From Pilatotrama ljubarskyi (taxonomy: Eukaryota; Basidiomycota; Agaricomycetes; Polyporales; Polyporaceae), in the NCBI GenBank assembly GCA_022385805.1, contig MU277729.1, positions 110,327 to 174,326 of the forward strand: a stretch of 64,000 bases of DNA, read 5' to 3'. Below are positions 44,961-56,358 of the stretch, piece after piece (position 1 is the stretch's first letter; each line of letters begins with the position of its first letter). The notes under the pieces were generated by a model that saw only the letters and a program-made list of their open reading frames with translations, searched no databases and was not told the DNA's origin. The position numbers and the translations under genes were made by a program.

Positions 44961-46244
44961 ATGACGGTCCCGACAGAACAGAAGGCGCTAGTCCTCCCTG
45001 TCAAGCAAGGGGAGTTTGTAGTCGATACTCGGCCGGTTCCCAAGCCTAGCCCGGGCGAGCTGCTCGTCAGGAATGAGGCGAGCGGGCTGAACCCCGTGGA
45101 TTGGAAGATCCAAGCGTTCGGTGCTATAGTCACCAAGTACCCCGCAGTCTTGGGTATCGACGCGGCCGGTGTCGTCGCCGCCACTGGTGAGGGTGTCGCT
45201 CAGCACACGCTAGGAGATAAGGTGTCAGTGGGCGTCCTCTCACAAAGTCAGGATGCGACTGATGCATGCTGTATGATGTATAGCCTCTATCAAGGCTCGC
45301 TGAATATCGATCACGCCACATTCCAGCAGTACACTCTGGTCAAAGCCGGTTTTGCCGGGAAGGTGAGCTTTTGGAGGTCAACCCACCTGACCGCCCTAAC
45401 GTGTGCTCACGTCTTCGTTTGCAGCTCGCAAAGTCTCTCACCTTTGAGCAGGGCGCCTCTATTCCACTCGCTATCGCCACGGCCGCAGTAGGGCTGTACA
45501 ACCAACCGGGTGGTACGCTTTTCACCCCTCCGTGGGCTGAAGGTGGCAGAGGCAAGTACTCTGGAAAGCCCATGGTCGTCATGGGGGGCTCCAGCGCTGT
45601 CGGATCGCTTGGTGGGTCGCTCCGCAACCGCGTCGCAAGCTTTCTATTGAATCGTGTTCACAATCAGCCATTCAACTGTCGAAGCTCTCTGGATTTTCCC
45701 CAATCATCACGACCGCCTCGCTCAAGAATACCGCCCTGCTTGAGGGTTATGGTGCGACGCACGTCCTCGACCGGTATCTATCTGCCTCGGCGCTACGAGA
45801 GGAGGTACTCAAAATCACAGACGAGCCTGTCTCGGCCGTTTACGATGCAATCTCCCTTCCTGAGACCCAGAATGCTGCTTTCGACTTGCTGGCCCCCGGG
45901 GGAAAGCTCCTGGTCGTTCTCGGCGACGCAGTGAACGACGACAAGAAGAAGAATGCCAACGGTCGTACTGTTGTCCCTGTTGCCGGTACAATCCAAATCC
46001 CCCAAAACGCCGAGTTTGGGAAGGCGCTATATGCTAGTCTGACGGGACTGCTCGAGTCTGGGGACATCAAGGTAGGCATTCCTCATTCGGCTTCATAACC
46101 AGGATAATCATGGTTACTGGGTAGCCACTCGTCGTCGAAGTCATCCCTGGTGGCCTAGGCAGCATTCCCAAGGGTCTGGACAAGCTCAAGAACAACCAAG
46201 TAAGTGCGACGAAGCTCATTGTACGCCCCGTGGAGACTGCTTGA
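44961..46244 (+). CDS. MDR-family reductase, copy E
   Basis: ATG 44961 gives MTVPTEQKALVLPVKQGEF. The GroES-like half has VPKPSPGELLVRNEASGLNP and YPAVLGIDAAGVVAATG; next come ATFQQYTLVKAGFAGK, LAKSLTFEQGASIPLAIATA, and the coenzyme loop VVMGGSSAVGSLG (45573-45612). The second half has AIQLSKLSGFSPIITTASLK, GATHVLDRYLSASALREEVL, FDLLAPGGKLLVVLGDA and VEVIPGGLGSIPKGLDKLKN, ending IVRPVETA with TGA 46242-46244. It differs from the other live copies in its SSAVGSLG loop and in KSLTFEQ replacing PDN-TFEQ, and is the nearest live relative of the pseudogene at 26217 (both have DKLKN and SATKL). No lesion seen. Confidence 0.88.
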
Positions 46245-46369
46245 AGCTTCGAGTATGGGTATGTCGGTGAGGGCACTTGATCCGGACTCCGTTTGTTCTC
46301 GGAGACTCGACCATACTAAGCGAAGAGCGAGTAGTGTTCATATCATACGTGTATAACACGACTCAAGTT

Positions 46370-46871
46370 CTACAGTGCTAGAGGACATACAACAGGCAAC
46401 CTCCACGGCGTGTCCTGAGGGCGTGCGATGTGCTTGGCCGCCGCTGACTTGACTACACTTGATGCGTTCCAGCCCCTCTGGGATGCCTGCGAGTCCGCTA
46501 GGGAGCACTTCGACCTTGTTTGGCTGTAGAGGTATGTGTTGAGCGAGCCTCGATATAGTGCTGGCCGATGCGGAGGCATACCTTGATCATCCCCATTCCG
46601 AGCCATCCTGTCAGCCGATTGTAACATCTCATCAGCGATCTGCTTGTATTCGGGCTTGAACGGGGTCCCGGATACAAACAGGACGCGATTGTCTTCTCCG
46701 ACCTTCTTCCTCTCAGCCGCGATCGTCTCGGGCAGTGAGCACCAGGGCTCCTCCGGGGGCAAGGACCTCATAACCAAGCAGCTGCGGCTTGGGTACGGAC
46801 ACTTGCTCCACTGAAGACTGTCCATGCTTGGAGGGCAAGTGGAGAGCTTTCTGGGTGGCGGAAGCAGGCAT
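46370..46871 (-). pseudogene. MDR reductase copy with large internal deletion
   Basis: ATG at 46871 begins a normal N-terminus, MPASATQKALHLPSKHGQSS, through VSVPKP. At about 46785 the frame jumps directly to QLLGYEVLAPGGALVL, which in intact copies lies some 200 codons further on, so most of both domains has been deleted. Downstream pieces (YKQIADEMLQSADRM; PNKVEVLPSGLAGIPEGLER near 46520-46460) are in shifted frames, and the C-terminus reads ARPQDTP in another frame again. The N-terminus resembles that of the copies at 48742 and 50673. Confidence 0.8.
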
Positions 46872-47416
46872 GCTGACGCGCACAATCACAGTTCTCTGGA
46901 GATACGAAGCTATGTAGGTACGTACCACCTTCAAGGAGTGCGACTGACTGCCCGGGCCTTATGTCCTCTCATTCTGTGCTGGCATCGGGCCCAAACCAGC
47001 AGCGGCCGACGACGCCGTCATGTCAGCTATCGCACTCTATTAGCTCGATGTGTTACTCAGTATGGTCCTTGCATGTCAGGTCGCTGAAAAAGCATGCAAT
47101 GGCGTGCCAGACACCACGAGCTCACGACAAGGCATGCTCTCGAGGTTACATCCGATCGGTCGGCAATTGCTTGGGCATCCCGAAAAGCATAAGTCAGATG
47201 TGTTGTTTCTCTGGGTTCTCTGTGTTTCGCAAGCGCCCTGCCGAAGGAGGGCGCAAGGAGGTACAAAGGGCTCTCGAAGGCCCAACTGGAAGGTTGAACT
47301 TCGTTGAGGTCTGGTCCGGAGTGCATACTGAATACATAGTACAGCCTATCAGACACTGATCGAGCTTAAGCTCCAGCTCTTCAAGGCTCCGAAAGATCAT
47401 ACACGGTCATGGCTAC
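46872..47416. other. Intergenic, nothing recognised
   Basis: About 545 bp between a dead and a live reductase on the minus strand. Chance frames only. Confidence 0.4.
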
Positions 47417-48742
47417 CTAAGGCGTTTCCTGCGGACGGGCGACGAGCTTTGTCGCGCTGACCTTGTTGTTCTTCAGGCGCTCCAAACCCTCCGGAATACC
47501 CGCCAGGCCGTTCGGAAGCACTTCGGCCTTGTTCGGCTGTAAAAATGGGTGACCCTCAGCTTCGACATCCTCCAGACCGTGATGTAGAATGAACAGGCCC
47601 CGTACCACGACGATGCCCTTATCAAGCCACTCTGTCAACCGGCTATAAAGCTGGATGCCGATCTCCCTGCACTCGGGAATGTGCACGTTCGCCAGCATCA
47701 TCGAGACCTTCTTATTGTCGCCCTCTTTCTTCTTTTCGGCCGGGATCGTCTCATTGAGGACGAGCAGTAGATTACCGCCCGGCGCCAGGACGTCATAGCC
47801 GAGCAGTTGCGTGTCGTCGACGGAAATCGTGTCGAAGACGAGGTCGATCGGCTTGCCTTGGGTGATCTTGGCGAGCTCCGACTGTATGGCCTGAGTCGAG
47901 AGCGAGCGGTCGAGGACGTGCGTCGCGCCGAGGGAGAGGAGCAGCTGCTCGTTCCGGGGAGACGCGCTGGTGATGATCGGTGAAAACCCGGACAGCTTCG
48001 CCATCTGAATAGCTTCAAGAACGCCACATGTAAGTCGACCACAGGATCGTACGGAATAGTAAGAACGACGATGCATACCATATTGTCCTACAGAGGACGC
48101 GCCGCCGATGATGAAGATCGGCTGGCCTGCGTATTTCGTCGTTCCGCCCTCTTCCCAGGGTGCGGTGAGCTTCACACTCCTCGATTCCGGCGCGCGGTGG
48201 TTGTAGAATCCGACAACGGCCGTAGCGAGGCCGAGAGGAACCGAGGCAGCTTGGTCGAACGAGATGTTGTCCGGAATCTTATAGCAATCGCGTCAGGTCG
48301 ATCCTTGGCAGCACAGAGTTACGACACAAGCGCACTTTGGCAGCGATCTCCGCTGGTACGATGGCATACTGTTGAAACGTCGCTTTCGGGTTCTCAAAAT
48401 ACCCCTGGAAGAGCCTTCGTTCAAGTTGTCGTCAGGGGCCCGTTACACGCCCGACAATTTTGATGCTGGGACTCACACCCTATCTCCCTTGACGAATGTG
48501 GTGACTTCTTGACCTACAGCCTCGACGATACCAGCACCGTCTGTGCCGCCGACATGCGGGTAATCCGTCACAGGAAAGCCGTACACCTGTACCTTCCAGT
48601 CGACCGGGTTGAGGGCGGTCGCGAGGATCTTGACGAGGACGTCCTTGGGCCCAGGATCGGGTATGGGCAGTTCTGTTACGGTCCACTCGCCATGCTTAGA
48701 AGGAAGAACCAGGGCTTTCTGAAGAGTTCCACGCGATGACAT
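47417..48742 (-). CDS. MDR-family reductase, copy G
   Basis: ATG 48742 gives MSSRGTLQKALVLPSKHGEW. It continues with PIPDPGPKDVLVKILATALN, DYPHVGGTDGAGIVEAVGQE, the ATFQQYAIVPAEIAAK equivalent, IPDNISFDQAASVPLGLATA, the coenzyme loop IIGGASSVGQYG near 48090, AIQMAKLSGFSPIITSASPR, LGATHVLDRSLSTQAIQSEL, LGYDVLAPGGNLLLVLNETI, and AEVLPNGLAGIPEGLERLKN, ending ARPQETP with TAG 47417-47419. A TATATAA on the minus strand at 48812-48818 lies about 70 bp upstream. It forms a same-strand pair with the copy at 49379-50673, and the two share PAEI-AK, YDVLAPGG and the EKKKEGDNK-type loop, so they are a tandem duplication. No lesion seen. Confidence 0.9.
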
Positions 48743-49378
48743 GATGCTAAGGAGGAGTGACCAACGGGGTATGCTGCGAGCTCAGCGTGCCTGGGATGTT
48801 ATCGACCAAGTATTATATAGTCCTGGGGCATCTCGATCACCTGCGCCGCTAAGGGGTAGCATGTAATTTTAAGCCAGTCACCTCCGGATGGTCGACGGGG
48901 TTGCGTTCGCCGATTCGGGAGTCAACTCCGGTGGGTCGGTGTACGTACGTCTGAGCGAACCCAGGGGTTCTCCTGCAAAGGGCTACCCACTGATATCCGC
49001 GGATGGTACACTTTTCCCATCTATCCGTCCTCAGGCTACTGCGGAACTGCGAAGCTTCGAATGCAGAAGCGTAATTGCCTGATCTCGCATATGTGCCGCA
49101 ACCTCTCACTCCTGATCACTCACTCTCATGAATGCAATCGCTCAAGACGCCCATGAGCTCTGGCCACGCAGACGCTTCTCAGGACCAAGATCCTACGAGC
49201 GGTCCTCTCGTGACAGTACCTTAGAACGTGCATGAGAGTCGCAGCGCATACCGTGCGGTGATTCAATCCCGCGAGGAGGTAGGAGTTAGAACGCCGAAAA
49301 ACCTGAATTGCCACCGTACAAATACAAGAGTTGATTCAATTACTGTCACCTCCTTCTCATGCTGCGTTCCTTAAAACA
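48743..49378. other. Intergenic between two tandem reductases
   Basis: About 635 bp; contains the minus-strand TATA box of copy G and otherwise nothing recognised. Confidence 0.45.
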
Positions 49379-50673
49379 TCAAGGCGTCTCATGTGGACGA
49401 GCGATGAGCTTCGTGCCGCTGACCTTGTTGTTCTTCATGCGCTCGAGGCCCTCCGGGATACCCGCGAGGCCGTTCGGGAGTATCTCGACCCTGTTCGGCT
49501 AAGCGCAACGATCGTCAGGACGAGCGCGAACTCAATGTAAGAAAGAGGGCACACGTACCACAAGGATGCGCTTCTCGAGCCACTCTGTGAGGCGGCTATA
49601 CAGCTGCACACCAACCTCCCTATTCTCGGGCGTGTGCACGCTGCCGAAGACGGTGATGACCGTCTTGTTGTCGCCCTCCTTCTTCTGCGGGATGTTCTCG
49701 GGGAGGACGAGCAGTAGGTGGCCGCCGGGCGCAAGGACGTCATATGCGAGCGCTTGGGTGTCTGGGAGGGAGACGGCGTCGTAGACGAACTCCAGGGGCT
49801 TGCCCTGGGTGAGCTTGGGGAGCTCGAGCTTGATCGCGGCAGGCGAGAGGGAGCGGTCAATGACATGGTCCGCACCGAGCGAGCGGAGCAGCTCCTCGTT
49901 GTGCGGCGAGGCGGTCGTGATGATAGGCGAGAAGCCGGACAGCTTGGCCAGTTGGATGGCTGTGGAATTGGTGTCAGCTTCTGCAAGTGCGGGATCAGAA
50001 CAGATGCGTACCATATTGGCCGACTGAGGACGCGCCGCCGAGGATGAACGCGGGCTTGCCGGCAAACTTGCCCGCGCCGCCTTCCTCCCAAGGCGCGGGG
50101 TAGCTGACACTCTTGGCCTTCGGGTCGTGGTTGTACAGCCCAGTGACAACGGTAGCAAGACCGAGGGGAACCGAGGCCGCTTCATCGGCGGAGATGTTGT
50201 CCGGGATCTAGACGACACATCTATGTCAACCCAGAGTAACAATACGTATATACAATCCAAAGAACGTACCTTGGCCGTGATCTCCGCTGGAACAGTCGTG
50301 TACTGCTGGAAGGTGGCCTTGGAGTTCTCGAACCAGCCTTGGAAGAGGCTAGGGGGCACCGAAGGTCAGCCGAATCGTACCGCACAGCCGCATCTGAAAG
50401 CAGAACGCACATCTTGTCACCCTTGGCAATATTCTTCACCTCGGAACCAACCTCCTCCACAACCCCGGCGGCATCCGTACCTCCGACATATGGGTACTCG
50501 CTGACGTAGAAGCCGCTCGCCTGAATTTTCCAGTCGACCGGGTTTAGAGCAGTCGCGAGGACCTTTACGAGGACGTCTTTCGGGCCGGGTTTGGGTACGG
50601 GGAAGTCGGTGACAGTCCACTGGCCCTGCTTGGCTGGGAGGACGAGAGCCTTCTGGGTAGTCGGAGCGGGCAT
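49379..50673 (-). CDS. MDR-family reductase, copy H
   Basis: ATG 50673 gives MPAPTTQKALVLPAKQGQWT. Then VPKPGPKDVLVKVLATALNP, YPYVGGTDAAGVVEEVGSEV, ATFQQYTTVPAEITAK, IPDNISADEAASVPLGLATV, the coenzyme loop ILGGASSVGQYG near 50020, AIQLAKLSGFSPIITTASPH, LGADHVIDRSLSPAAIKLEL, LAYDVLAPGGHLLLVLPENI, and VEILPNGLAGIPEGLERMKN, ending ARPHETP with TGA 49379-49381. A TTTATA at 50755-50760 (TATAAA on the coding strand) lies about 85 bp upstream. Intact; length and motif order are normal for the family. Closest to the copies at 47417 and 57043. Confidence 0.9.
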
Positions 50674-51275
50674 GTTTACTGTATGTTGCGGTTATACTGG
50701 TGAGCGCGGAGTTGATGAGGGTGGATGATCATGGACACCGCATCGGTCGACGGGTTTATATGTTCTCAATCGTGTACGCACTCCCATGGCGTCGCCCGCA
50801 GAAGCAGGAAGTGGATCGCTGGTTGTAATATGCGCAAGCGTATGTGTCAGCGAAGTGCGAGACTTTTCGCAAGCGGTGACGCAATCGCTGCAGTCGGGGT
50901 CTAACGTCTATATTTGAGGTTGATAGAGCTGCGGCGAGAAACCGCTCTAGCCGCACGAAATTAGCACATATGTTCCGGTTCATTAAGACAAGAGACGAGC
51001 GAGTTTGAGCTGACGAGACTGAGGGTATGCGTAGATCATTTGTGTCACTGTTAGGAACGGTGGACATGCTCAGCGGGAGACGAGGAGGAGGGGGAGGAGA
51101 ACTTGAAGGAAACTGCGGAGGACCGGTGCGGTGCCCAGATCGTGGAGATCGTAAGTGCGCAGATAAGATGATCTTGACGGCCCGGATCTCCGATTCCCTC
51201 GGAATGAGTCCATATGTCGGAAAGTCAGGCTCATGCCCTCGACACTTGTCGTTCTCCCCTCTCTCCGCTTCCACC
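50674..51275. other. Divergent intergenic region
   Basis: Holds the promoters of reductase copy H (minus) and aldose 1-epimerase (plus); no gene seen. Confidence 0.45.
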
Positions 51276-53061
51276 ATGTCATCCGAGACAGATCCAGCGT
51301 TACAACCCATTCTGCTCACCCTCCCGTCTCTCACACCGTCGCTTGCGCTTGAGGTATAACACATCCAGACGTCATCGTGTGCAGTGCAATGCCAACGCCA
51401 CCGGCACTCCTGTTAGGTCCTCCCTGCTGGACTTACTCTTCACCGCCTATTTGTGCAGGCCGACGGCAAGGTGCGTGTGTACAGGTTTTGTGCTTAGAAC
51501 GTCCTTAACGCCGTATAGACCCATGACATTCTCATCGGACCCGAGGAGCCCCGGGGTCACCTCACTCAGAAGTACACCAACACCATCATCGGGCGCTACG
51601 CCAACCGCCTTCCAGTCGGCTCGTTCCTTGTAGAGCGTAATGGATTGACCTCTGTAGTGTCACCCAAGCCTAATGAGGCTCCGACCGTCTCTCTGCACGG
51701 TGGCCAGAAGGGCTTCGACGCGTACCCATGGGAGCCGCTCACGGATCCCGCCACGGCTGAGCTCTTCACCCCAGCGGAGCTTGCCACCATCCAGACGCGC
51801 CTCCCGACCTCCCTCATCTTCAGGCGTATTTCGGAAGATGGAGAGGAAGGTTACCCTGGTCGGCTACTCATTGAGGCCCTCGTCGGCCTCGTACAGCCAG
51901 AGGGCGCGCCGAACGTGACAGCCGATGGTAAGAAGGAATGGAACCTAGGGAGTGTGTTGATTGTATACCGCGCGAAGCTGCTGGATGAGAAGAAGGTGAC
52001 GCCTATCAACCTGACCCAGGTATGTGCACTATTCGCGTTCCGACCGGGTGCAAGCTTTCAGGACCCTGGACGTGCCAATGCATTGTTGCATGCCAACCTA
52101 TGTCTATTGCGTTATCCTGACGGTCGACCGCGATAGCACTGGGGTTTCAACTTGGATGCGTCTCTCCAAGAAGGCGAAGATACCCTTACCATCAAGGACC
52201 ACACCATCTCCATAAAGGTAGGTCTTCTCTACACGTCTGCTTTCGTCTCGATTGCGAGCCTGCTCTCGTTTGCAGGCCGATCATGTCATCGAGCTCAACT
52301 CCGAGGGTCTGTCCACGGGTACCCTGCTCCCTGTCGCTGGGACGCACCACGCACACGCTGAGAAAGCCTCCGGGCGTATCGGAGAACGGTTCCCCGAGCG
52401 TGGATATGGTGCGTATCCTCCCGGAAACTTTATCTATTCTCTTTCCATCTCTAACGATGCATTGATACAGACGAGTTCTACGTCTTTTCTCAACGCGCCG
52501 CGCCACCGCCGCCCACCATCCTCCCCGCGTCGGAGCTCAAGCCTGAGCTAGACCTCGTCGGAGCAGCGCTCTCCCGCGACGGCCCTGCTGCTGAGGAGGT
52601 CGCCTCTCTCGCCGGGGCGAAGAGTGGTCTTCGTGTCGGTTTCGCGACGAACCGTGCGCATCCCCGGTCTTGGTCCGTTACGCGCTTCCGACGGCGCTAA
52701 CTACGCCGCTACAGAGCCCGGCGTGCAGTTCTACACGAACAATTTGTCCGTTCCCGAGAAGAGCGCGCGGAAGAAGATACATAGCGGCTCCGGAGCCGTC
52801 GGCGACGGGTATGCCCCTGGCAGTACGTCTTCCTTCAGGTCTCAATCACGTAGGATACGGATGAGATCGTTAACGTCTTGCGCTTGGTCAGCCGCTGCGT
52901 TCCTTGAGTTCCACGCCCCGCTCGCTGCGTGGATCCACCCGCAGACGCGCGGCCCCACGGGCGACGACACGCTTCTCGCGTCAGGAGAGGTGTACAACAA
53001 CTTCGTGCGCATGGACGTGTGGTACCGCGGCGGCGCTGCTGCTGCCCCGTCGGCGGCTTGA
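51276..53061 (+). CDS. Aldose 1-epimerase (galactose mutarotase)
   Basis: Interconverts alpha and beta anomers of galactose or glucose ahead of galactokinase. ATG 51276 in a CACCATG context gives MSSETDPALQPILLTLPSLT. Splicing out about 60 nt joins SLALE to VLPAGLTLHRLFVQADGK, then THDILIGPEEPRGHLTQKYT. Family motifs: IIGRYANRLP (51582-51612), SLHGGQKGFDAYPWEP with a conserved His, QHWGFNLDAS in place of the usual N-H-x-Y-F-N-L block with its catalytic His rebuilt across an intron (52020-52137), TGTLLPVAGT, and AAFLEFHAPLAAW with the catalytic Glu, rebuilt across the last intron. Stop TGA 53059-53061. Seven introns; no lesion. GAL1 lies about 26 kb away in the same window, the only other galactose-pathway gene seen. 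Confidence 0.9.
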
Positions 53062-53258
53062 GCCCCTGGCGTCGACTTACCATTCGTTGATGTACAGAGG
53101 AAGGCAAGGGTTATAGGATTGTAAGCTATCGTAATGAGGCGCTGGAGAGCAGTTATATGCCTTGTACTGATATCACTTCGTTCGAAACTGGATTCCCGAG
53201 TGTGGTGTCGCGACGATGATGGTACAAAACAACCATGGATGCTTGGCGAGCCGCCTGC

Positions 53259-53620
53259 CTAGTTCGCATACCCCAGCATTCGCTTGAAAGCCAGCAAAGC
53301 TTGCTGCGACGCCATCTCCTTCGCCTGATCAAAGGTCGCTGCCGTCCCGCGCCCGTACTCTACACCGTTGTCTGTATGGCGCGCGTGAGAGGATGGTCGA
53401 GCTTGGCGGCGTGTACGTCTCCTTACAGTAAACGATCGCAGTTCAGGCCGGGGCGGCTGCTGTGCCCGTCGCCTGCTGGGTCCACTGCATCTGGTTCCAG
53501 TGATGCCGAACGTGTTGCAGATCGTGCCTAGCGTGGTGCGCCAGCCTGGAACCCATGATCAGGTGAGTGTCATATATGTCTGCATACGAAGTGTGGCTCA
53601 CCGCTGTAGTAGTAGGACAT
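53259..53620 (-). pseudogene. dsRNA-binding-domain gene, broken copy
   Basis: The minus strand encodes one double-stranded-RNA-binding domain: QMQWTQQATGTAAAPA, then TAIVYY spliced to NGVEYGRGTAATFDQAKEMA and SQQALLAFKRMLGYAN with TAG 53259-53261. The invariant Trp before TAIVY is replaced by TGA at 53443-53445 (TGG to TGA). A further one-base frame slip near 53500 separates WRTTLGTICNTFGIT from QMQWTQQ. The first exon (MSYYYSG, ATG at 53620) is tentative. The splice sites are still intact, so decay is recent. Confidence 0.7.
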
Positions 53621-54423
53621 TGTTGCACTTCGGATGCGTAGAGAAAGGAATGCAAGCCTGGTGGTAGAGAGATGCCAAGGTCGCCACCAGTCTCGTCAAC
53701 AGACATCTTATAGCCCACTCCCACCGCGACCTGCTGACTCGAGCTGCGCGTATTCGCGCTGTACAACTGAACCTAAGACACAGAAGCCTCGCGCTGGTGT
53801 GGGGTGAAGCCCCATACGAGGGTACGTTCCTTATCATCAATAAATTAGAATGCGGAGCGCAGCCTCTGCGAGCTACTATGCATACACCAGCAGGCTACGG
53901 CGAGGCCTGCTAGCTCGGGTTCCTAGCGCCAGATGTGGTTTCGATGCATACCTTGTCGCGGGAGGTGCCGCTCGTACATCTCATTCGACAGTGTATATTT
54001 CCGACAGCGCTTCAGCTAAGGATCACGGAGTGGTAGTACTGTAGTACGTCCCATGTACGTCCTGTGTTATGATACAGAAGACTCTCACTCACATAATCCC
54101 GCCACTGCTTCTCCCCTCCTTCAGGCACTATACGCAGCCTTCGCCCAGCGAGAAGGCGGAGTCCGAGGGGCTCCTTCATATGAAGAAATTCGAAGTGGAT
54201 TAGAGCGGTCATGAACGCAAGGGGCGCTGCCCCGCTGGGATCGAGCGGATTGCGAAAGCAATGTAATCCCGATCGAGGTAGCGTGCAGCCAGCGAAGTGC
54301 GCAACCGTTACAGCGTCAGACTGCCACGTCCGATTGCTTCGCTAACAAGCAGCATACATAGCCACGAGGAATCACATCGTCAGGTCCCAGATGGATTCGT
54401 GGGAGCAGTAAGTGTTAGGGAAT
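53621..54423. other. Intergenic, nothing recognised
   Basis: About 800 bp between the broken and intact dsRNA-binding-domain genes; no coding character. Confidence 0.4.
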
Positions 54424-55218
54424 TCAGGCTGTCGTCTGTGTCATGATCGCCTGGAGGGCCTGTTCCGCAGCATTCTCTTTCGCTGATTTTACACTTGTTC
54501 CCGAGCCCCGACCACATTCCACACCTTTCACTGCCCACAAGACGATTAGCGCACGGCATCGCGGCATATATGGTGGGGGTGCATATGACTCACGTGAATA
54601 TATCGCGATCCAAGACTGGAGGTGGAGAGGGCCCGTGGAAAAGGACTCGCATGTGAGATGACGTCGCAGACCATGCTTCTGGCAGAATTCATGGAGCTTC
54701 ACCGCCCACCCTAAAGCATGTCAATCTCTCTGCGCGAGAAGTATGCTATGATCCGTACTCACGCCCAGATTTTCCAGGTGTGCTACGACCAGCGGAATCG
54801 GATCCTTCAGGAGCATAAGGATTTGCGAAGCTCCTGCGCAAGTAGTCGGACGGCAGCCTTTGAGTGTTTTCCTCGAGTTGAGTGTCTTCATGCAATACCA
54901 GAGACCCCACTACGCATAAAATCAGCCCGTGACTGCTGTGTGATACTTTGAATGATTGTACTTACCACCCCGGACGACAGCGGTCTCGGGCGACGCTGAT
55001 TTTAGGAAGCGTTTGATGTCCCCGAGTTGGTGCTCGTACCAGCTCTACGAATTCACATGTGGGATGTCGTGGATCAGAGAAGACGGTTCACCACTTACAA
55101 CAAGCTTCACATTCGTAATATCTCGGTCGGAAGCAGCCGCTGCTTCGGAATCCGAGTGCTGTCGAAATTGAAGAAGGCGGATCAGCCGAGCAGTAGCGCG
55201 AACTTGAAGGGCGAGCAT
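54424..55218 (-). CDS. Small protein with one dsRNA-binding domain
   Basis: Spliced model from ATG 55218: MLALQVRATARLIRLLQFRQ, ending exon 1 at ITNVKLV; exon 2 SWYEHQLGDIKRFLKSASPE; exon 3 VGSLVLHEDTQLEENTQRLP; then the domain exons WAVKLHEFCQKHGLRRHLTC, ESFSTGPLHLQSWIAIYS, and LKGVECGRGSGTSVKSAKEN-AAEQALQAIMTQ, stop 54424-54426. The C-terminal ~70 residues have the alpha-beta-beta-beta-alpha signature of DSRM: GPLHLQSWIAI in strand 1-2, G-x-x-x-G-x-G-x-S-x-x-x-A-K-x-x-A-A-x-x-A-L in the last helix. The N-terminal part is not recognised. Stand-alone DSRM proteins are common in Agaricomycetes, role unknown; RNA binding is inferred from the fold. Paralogue of the broken copy 0.8 kb downstream. 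Confidence 0.68.
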
Positions 55219-55254
55219 AGTACCTCAAGGATATAATCCAAAAGCACCTCGACA

Positions 55255-56358
55255 CTATCTGCAATTTAAACACATGTCAAGTCTTGGAGGAGCGGAGAGG
55301 CTGCGATGATGACCCGCCTTATCAAGAAGCATGTGGTCGCCACTGTGCCCTGACCGCCGAGCATCTGTTGCGAAGACAGTGGCAGATGACGGCGAGCCGC
55401 CATTTGGTGGTTCTTCTGGGAGTTCATGTTCTCCACCCACAGCGCGCATAACTGTGGTCCAGAAAGCACGGGTCTTCATTATGAAGTAGTTCAGGAAGAT
55501 GCACTGGTTGAACGGCTGTTCCGCCGTGCTTTCCGTGCTTGTTTCATGTCCCATTGGTACTCTCGCAAGCGTCTCCGGATGCCCGATGGGCCCCTCACGA
55601 TAGAAGATTGTGGGCTGCTCGCACCGCTCGAGTGACGCGGAAAAGCCAACGGATGCGGAAGCTGCAGGGACAAGCGCGCCTCCTGATACGAACAGCTCAC
55701 CATGTGAGGTTTTGCTGGTGAATGCAGCTTCCGCCCACGTCGTCGTTTTCACGAATCCTGAGACAAACTTGAAGAGGATGTCGGATTCCTTCAAGTCGAT
55801 ACCGAGAATGTGGGTAGCGAAGGCATGCCAGTTTGACAGGTGTGTGCGATCGCATACCAGCCGCTTAGAATGGCCCGGTCGCTTCAGCATGAGCAAGGCC
55901 CCAGATTGTTCTGTGCATTGGTAGCGGAAGCCGACTTGAGCATTGGCTTGGCCAGCGGCTGATGCTCTGTTAACGAAGAGGTAAGCTCACATTCATCCAA
56001 ATTGCCACGATCCTACAATGGTTGCTTACTCAAGGGTGCCTGCGCCCTGTGCTGCCATAGATATCGACTGTATCCCTTCACTTCGCACCTCAGGCTGCGT
56101 GATCTCATTAGGGAAGTCGACTATGAATGGGGATGGAGCGCGAAAGGGGACGAAATTGGCGGGTGTCCCACGGATATTGACCGGGTCATCGCTGGGTCGC
56201 ATAGCATGGAACAGAAAATGAAAACGACCCTCGTCCAGATACCCAACGTCCCCAATCTGGATCTCTCCAGAAACGATGGAGGGCTCCGGTATCCAGAGAG
56301 GGTGACCGTAGCCGCAGGGAAAGAGTTTCGCGGCATAAATGTCCCATGGAGCGACCAT
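55255..56358 (-). CDS. Agaricomycete-specific hypothetical protein
   Basis: Two exons: ATG 56358 gives MVAPWDIYAAKLFPCGYGHP, continuing LWIPEPSIVSGEIQIGDVGY and FHFLFHAMRPSDDPVNIRGT. A 68-nt intron (about 55955-56022) is removed so that GTLE joins ASAAGQANAQVGFRYQC. Exon 2 continues SNWHAFATHILGIDLKESDI, FVSGFVKTTTWAEAAFTSKT, RCEQPTIFYREGP, and NQCIFLNYFIMKTRAFWTTV, with stop at 55255-55257. I recognise this layout (GYGHPLW-PEP start, DVGY box, KTT-WA-AAF box, QC-FL-YY-MK end) from a large family of basidiomycete proteins of unknown function that often sit near signalling or defence-type genes. No domain with assigned function is visible. The frame is intact. Confidence 0.72.
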
